Shown in pieces: positions 61,936-64,000 of a stretch of DNA of 64,000 nucleotides. Below the pieces are notes generated by a model. That model was not told the origin of the DNA. It was given only the letters and a program-made list of their open reading frames with translations, and made no database searches. The translations under genes were made by a program, and so were the position numbers. Each line of letters starts with the position of its first letter. Position 1 is the first letter of the stretch. Source of the stretch: Motilimonas eburnea (GTDB lineage Bacteria; Pseudomonadota; Gammaproteobacteria; Enterobacterales; CBDFNC01); NCBI RefSeq assembly GCF_021295345.1, contig NZ_JAIMJB010000003.1:141763-205762 (forward strand), given 5' to 3'.

Positions 61936-63393
61936 ATGAACTTTTTGCAATTAAACGATAATCAATTGATAAAACAAGCAAACTTGATTAATGGTCAATG
62001 GCTAACCAGTAACAATTCGATAACAGTTTATAACCCAGCCACGACTCAAACCCTAGGTGAGATACCACTAATTGATGAGCAAACCCTAGAAAACGCCATA
62101 GGAAAAGCTCAAGAAAGCTTTATTAGCTATTCAAAGTCAACAAGTTACGATAAATCTCTATGGCTACTAAAGTGGTATGAATTAGTGTTGGCCCATGCCG
62201 ACGACCTCGCCAAGATCCTCACTCAAGAGCAAGGCAAACCTTTGGCCGAAGCCAAGGGGGAGATCCTGTATGCGGCTTCTTTTATTCAATGGTTTGGCGA
62301 ACAAATTAAAAGCGATCACGGCCTTACCCTAGCCGACCCGATATCAGGTAAATCCTTTGCTACTCATAAACATCCCGTTGGCGTGGCCGCCCTGATCACG
62401 CCATGGAACTTTCCCGCTGCCATGATCACCCGCAAAGCGGCTGCCGCCCTTGCTGCAGGTTGTACCGTCATTATCAAGCCCAGTGAATTAACCCCCTTTA
62501 CCGCCATCGCGTTGGCAGAGCTTGCCCAACGGGCGGGGTTTCCAGTCGGAGCCATCAACCTGCTCACTGGCGACGGCGCCATGATAGGCAAAAAATTATG
62601 CCAAGACCCGCGCGTTAAAAAGCTTTCTTTTACTGGCTCCACCCAAATTGGCAAGCTGCTGTTTGAGCAAAGTGCCAGTAATATCAAGCGGCTATCATTA
62701 GAGTTAGGAGGCAACGCACCCTTTATCATTTTCAACGATGCCAACCTAGATGCCGCTATCTCAGCGCTAATGCAAAGTAAATTTCGTAACAACGGTCAAA
62801 CCTGCGTAGCCGCCAACCGCATCTATGTGGACGAGCAGCTAAAACAGCCACTGCTCGCCAAGCTCATCGAGCAGTTAGCCCAACTCAGCTGTGGCAACGG
62901 CCTCACAGAAGCTGTGCAACTAGGCCCCATGATAAATACCACTGCGGTAGCCAAGGTGGAGACGTTAGTCAGCGAAGCCATTGCCAAAGGCGCCCAATGT
63001 CTCTATCAAGCCGATACGAAACAGTTAGGAGCGAATTATTATCCCGTCACCTTACTGACAGATGTCACCCCTGAAATGGCCATCGCCAATCACGAAATAT
63101 TTGGTCCTGTCATCGCCATCCAATGGTTTAACGATGAAACCCAAGTCATTGCACAAGCCAACGCCAGCGAAGCGGGCCTGGCCGCTTATTTTTTTAGTGA
63201 CAATATCCATCGCTGCCAACGTATAGCAAATGCACTGGAGTTTGGCATGGTGGGGATCAACAGCGGCATGGTATCCCACGCCATCAGCCCCTTTGGAGGC
63301 ATTAAACATTCCGGTATCGGCCGCGAGGGCGGCCACAATGGGTTAGCAGAATACCAATACATCAAAGCGCACTGCTACGCTCAGTTGGAGTAA
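61936..63393 (+). CDS. gabD: NAD(P)-dependent succinate-semialdehyde-type dehydrogenase
   Basis: A 485-residue aldehyde dehydrogenase of the GabD class. The active-site Glu is in LELGGNAPFIIF and the nucleophilic Cys in NNGQTCVAANRIYV. The NAD-binding FTGSTQIGKLL and GNTGF-like regions are present. Other landmarks are PWNFPAAMITRKAAAALAAGC and FGGIKHSGIGREGG near the end. GabD oxidises succinate semialdehyde to succinate; other semialdehydes are possible. There is no gabT beside it in this window. The stop codon is the last codon before a 96-bp tandem array, in which copies of the gene's 3' end are repeated. Confidence 0.9.
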   Translation: MNFLQLNDNQLIKQANLINGQWLTSNNSITVYNPATTQTLGEIPLIDEQTLENAIGKAQESFISYSKSTSYDKSLWLLKWYELVLAHADDLAKILTQEQGKPLAEAKGEILYAASFIQWFGEQIKSDHGLTLADPISGKSFATHKHPVGVAALITPWNFPAAMITRKAAAALAAGCTVIIKPSELTPFTAIALAELAQRAGFPVGAINLLTGDGAMIGKKLCQDPRVKKLSFTGSTQIGKLLFEQSASNIKRLSLELGGNAPFIIFNDANLDAAISALMQSKFRNNGQTCVAANRIYVDEQLKQPLLAKLIEQLAQLSCGNGLTEAVQLGPMINTTAVAKVETLVSEAIAKGAQCLYQADTKQLGANYYPVTLLTDVTPEMAIANHEIFGPVIAIQWFNDETQVIAQANASEAGLAAYFFSDNIHRCQRIANALEFGMVGINSGMVSHAISPFGGIKHSGIGREGGHNGLAEYQYIKAHCYAQLE

Positions 63394-64000
63394 CATCCCA
63401 CAGCAACGACCGCAAGGGCGGCACTCATCATAGTGGGATTAGCAGAATATCAATACATCAAAGCGCACTGCTACGCTCAGTTGGAGTAACATCCCACGGC
63501 AATGACCGCAAGGGCGGCACTCATCATAGTGGGATTAGCAGAATATCAATACATCAAGGCGCACTGCTACGCTCAGTTGGAGTAACATCCCACGGCAACG
63601 ACCGCGAGGGCGGCACTCAATATAGTGGGATTAGCAGAATACCAATACATCAAAGCGCACTGCTACGCTCAGTTGGAGTAACATCCCATGGCAACGACCG
63701 CAAGGGCGGCACTCAATATAGTGGGATTAGCAGAATACCAATACATCAAAGCGCACTGCTACGCTCAGTTGGAGTAACATCCCATGGCAACGACCGCAAG
63801 GGCGGCACTCATCATAGTGGGATTAGCAGAATACCAATACATCAAAGCGCACTGCTACGCTCAGTTGGAGTAGCATCCCACGGCAACGACCGCGAGGGCG
63901 GCACTCAATATAGTGGGATTAGCAGAATACCAATACATCAAAGCGCACTGCTACGCTCAGTTGGAGTAACATCCCACGGCAACGACCGCAAGGGCGGCAC
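63394..64000. repeat. 96-bp tandem array, six full copies and continuing
   Basis: Units 63394-63489, 63490-63585, 63586-63681, 63682-63777, 63778-63873 and 63874-63969, then a partial copy to the window end. Each unit ends with a near-copy of the last about 55 bases of the dehydrogenase gene, including its stop, so in the same frame each repeats AEYQYIKAHCYAQLE and a stop. The first part of each unit has ATCCCAC ... GTGGGAT around CCGC-AAGG-GCGG, a nested hairpin. Copies differ by a few substitutions. The start of the array resembles 63318-63342 of the gene with an insertion of seven bases. No ordinary gene lies in this stretch. Confidence 0.95.

Noticed and set aside
63394..64000. CRISPR array
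   Set aside because: The 96-bp units are nearly identical throughout, with no variable spacers, and include a copied gene end.

Overview
The window looks like chromosomal DNA of a marine-type gammaproteobacterium, most likely of the Alteromonadales/Shewanella/Vibrio sphere. The basis is a set of conserved housekeeping loci (mdh, argR, acnB with yacL nearby, glnK-amtB, arfB, fbpABC), a TonB2-type energy-transduction operon (DUF3450-ttpC-exbB-exbD-tonB-TPR), and a LapA-type giant adhesin operon. The genus cannot be fixed from the sequence alone. No tRNA, rRNA, CRISPR array, prophage or transposase gene was recognised.

Layout. 1-1275: 5' part of a secD-type gene that runs off the left edge, followed by a small secreted protein. 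2038-4990: a TetR regulator divergent from a metallo-beta-lactamase-fold hydrolase and an extended SDR, with a perfect 23-bp palindrome as probable operator and an 11-bp minisatellite between the two enzyme genes. 5065-19337: an accessory island. It holds a protein with the catalytic pattern of CE-clan (Ulp1/YopJ-like) cysteine peptidases (5065-6351), several immunity-like genes (two Imm11/DUF1629-like, one Imm49-like with a C-terminal membrane anchor), a three-gene operon of two paralogous unknown proteins plus a YopT/AvrPphB-type C58 cysteine protease (9957-11903), a tandem triplication of small membrane-anchored proteins, and two copies of a helical-repeat protein, one broken by an in-frame stop codon. 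No complete polymorphic toxin (Rhs, VgrG, CdiA) was seen, so the immunity-like genes are orphans here. The part from 14.1 to 19.4 kb reads as distinctly AT-rich.

19836-24884 (minus strand): the Fur-box-preceded TonB2 operon. 25250-28437 (plus strand): an FAD oxidoreductase, an NlpC/P60 hydrolase and a DMT exporter. 28487-47928 (minus strand): one 19.4-kb operon encoding a 4493-residue LapA-like adhesin first, then its type I ABC exporter, membrane-fusion protein, TolC-type channel, an OmpA-family lipoprotein and a small exported protein. LapD and LapG, which control adhesin release in other bacteria, are not in the window.

48273-63393: core metabolism and regulation. Genes are malate dehydrogenase, an amino-acid-type periplasmic binding protein, ArgR, the Fe(III) ABC transporter fbpABC with a Fur-box-like upstream region, a 263-bp MITE-like element, glnK-amtB with a good sigma-54 promoter, the ribosome-rescue factor ArfB, YacL, an atypical response regulator (DNA-binding domain first, receiver second), aconitase B, and a succinate-semialdehyde-type aldehyde dehydrogenase. 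From 63394 to the right edge there is a 96-bp tandem array, six full copies and continuing. It is derived partly from the 3' end of the dehydrogenase gene, and each unit carries a nested hairpin.

The most interesting candidates for an undescribed system are the C58-protease operon with its two paralogous partners, the CE-clan-like protease next to the immunity-like genes, and the 96-bp gene-tail array. All functional statements rest on reading motifs by eye. No database search was run.
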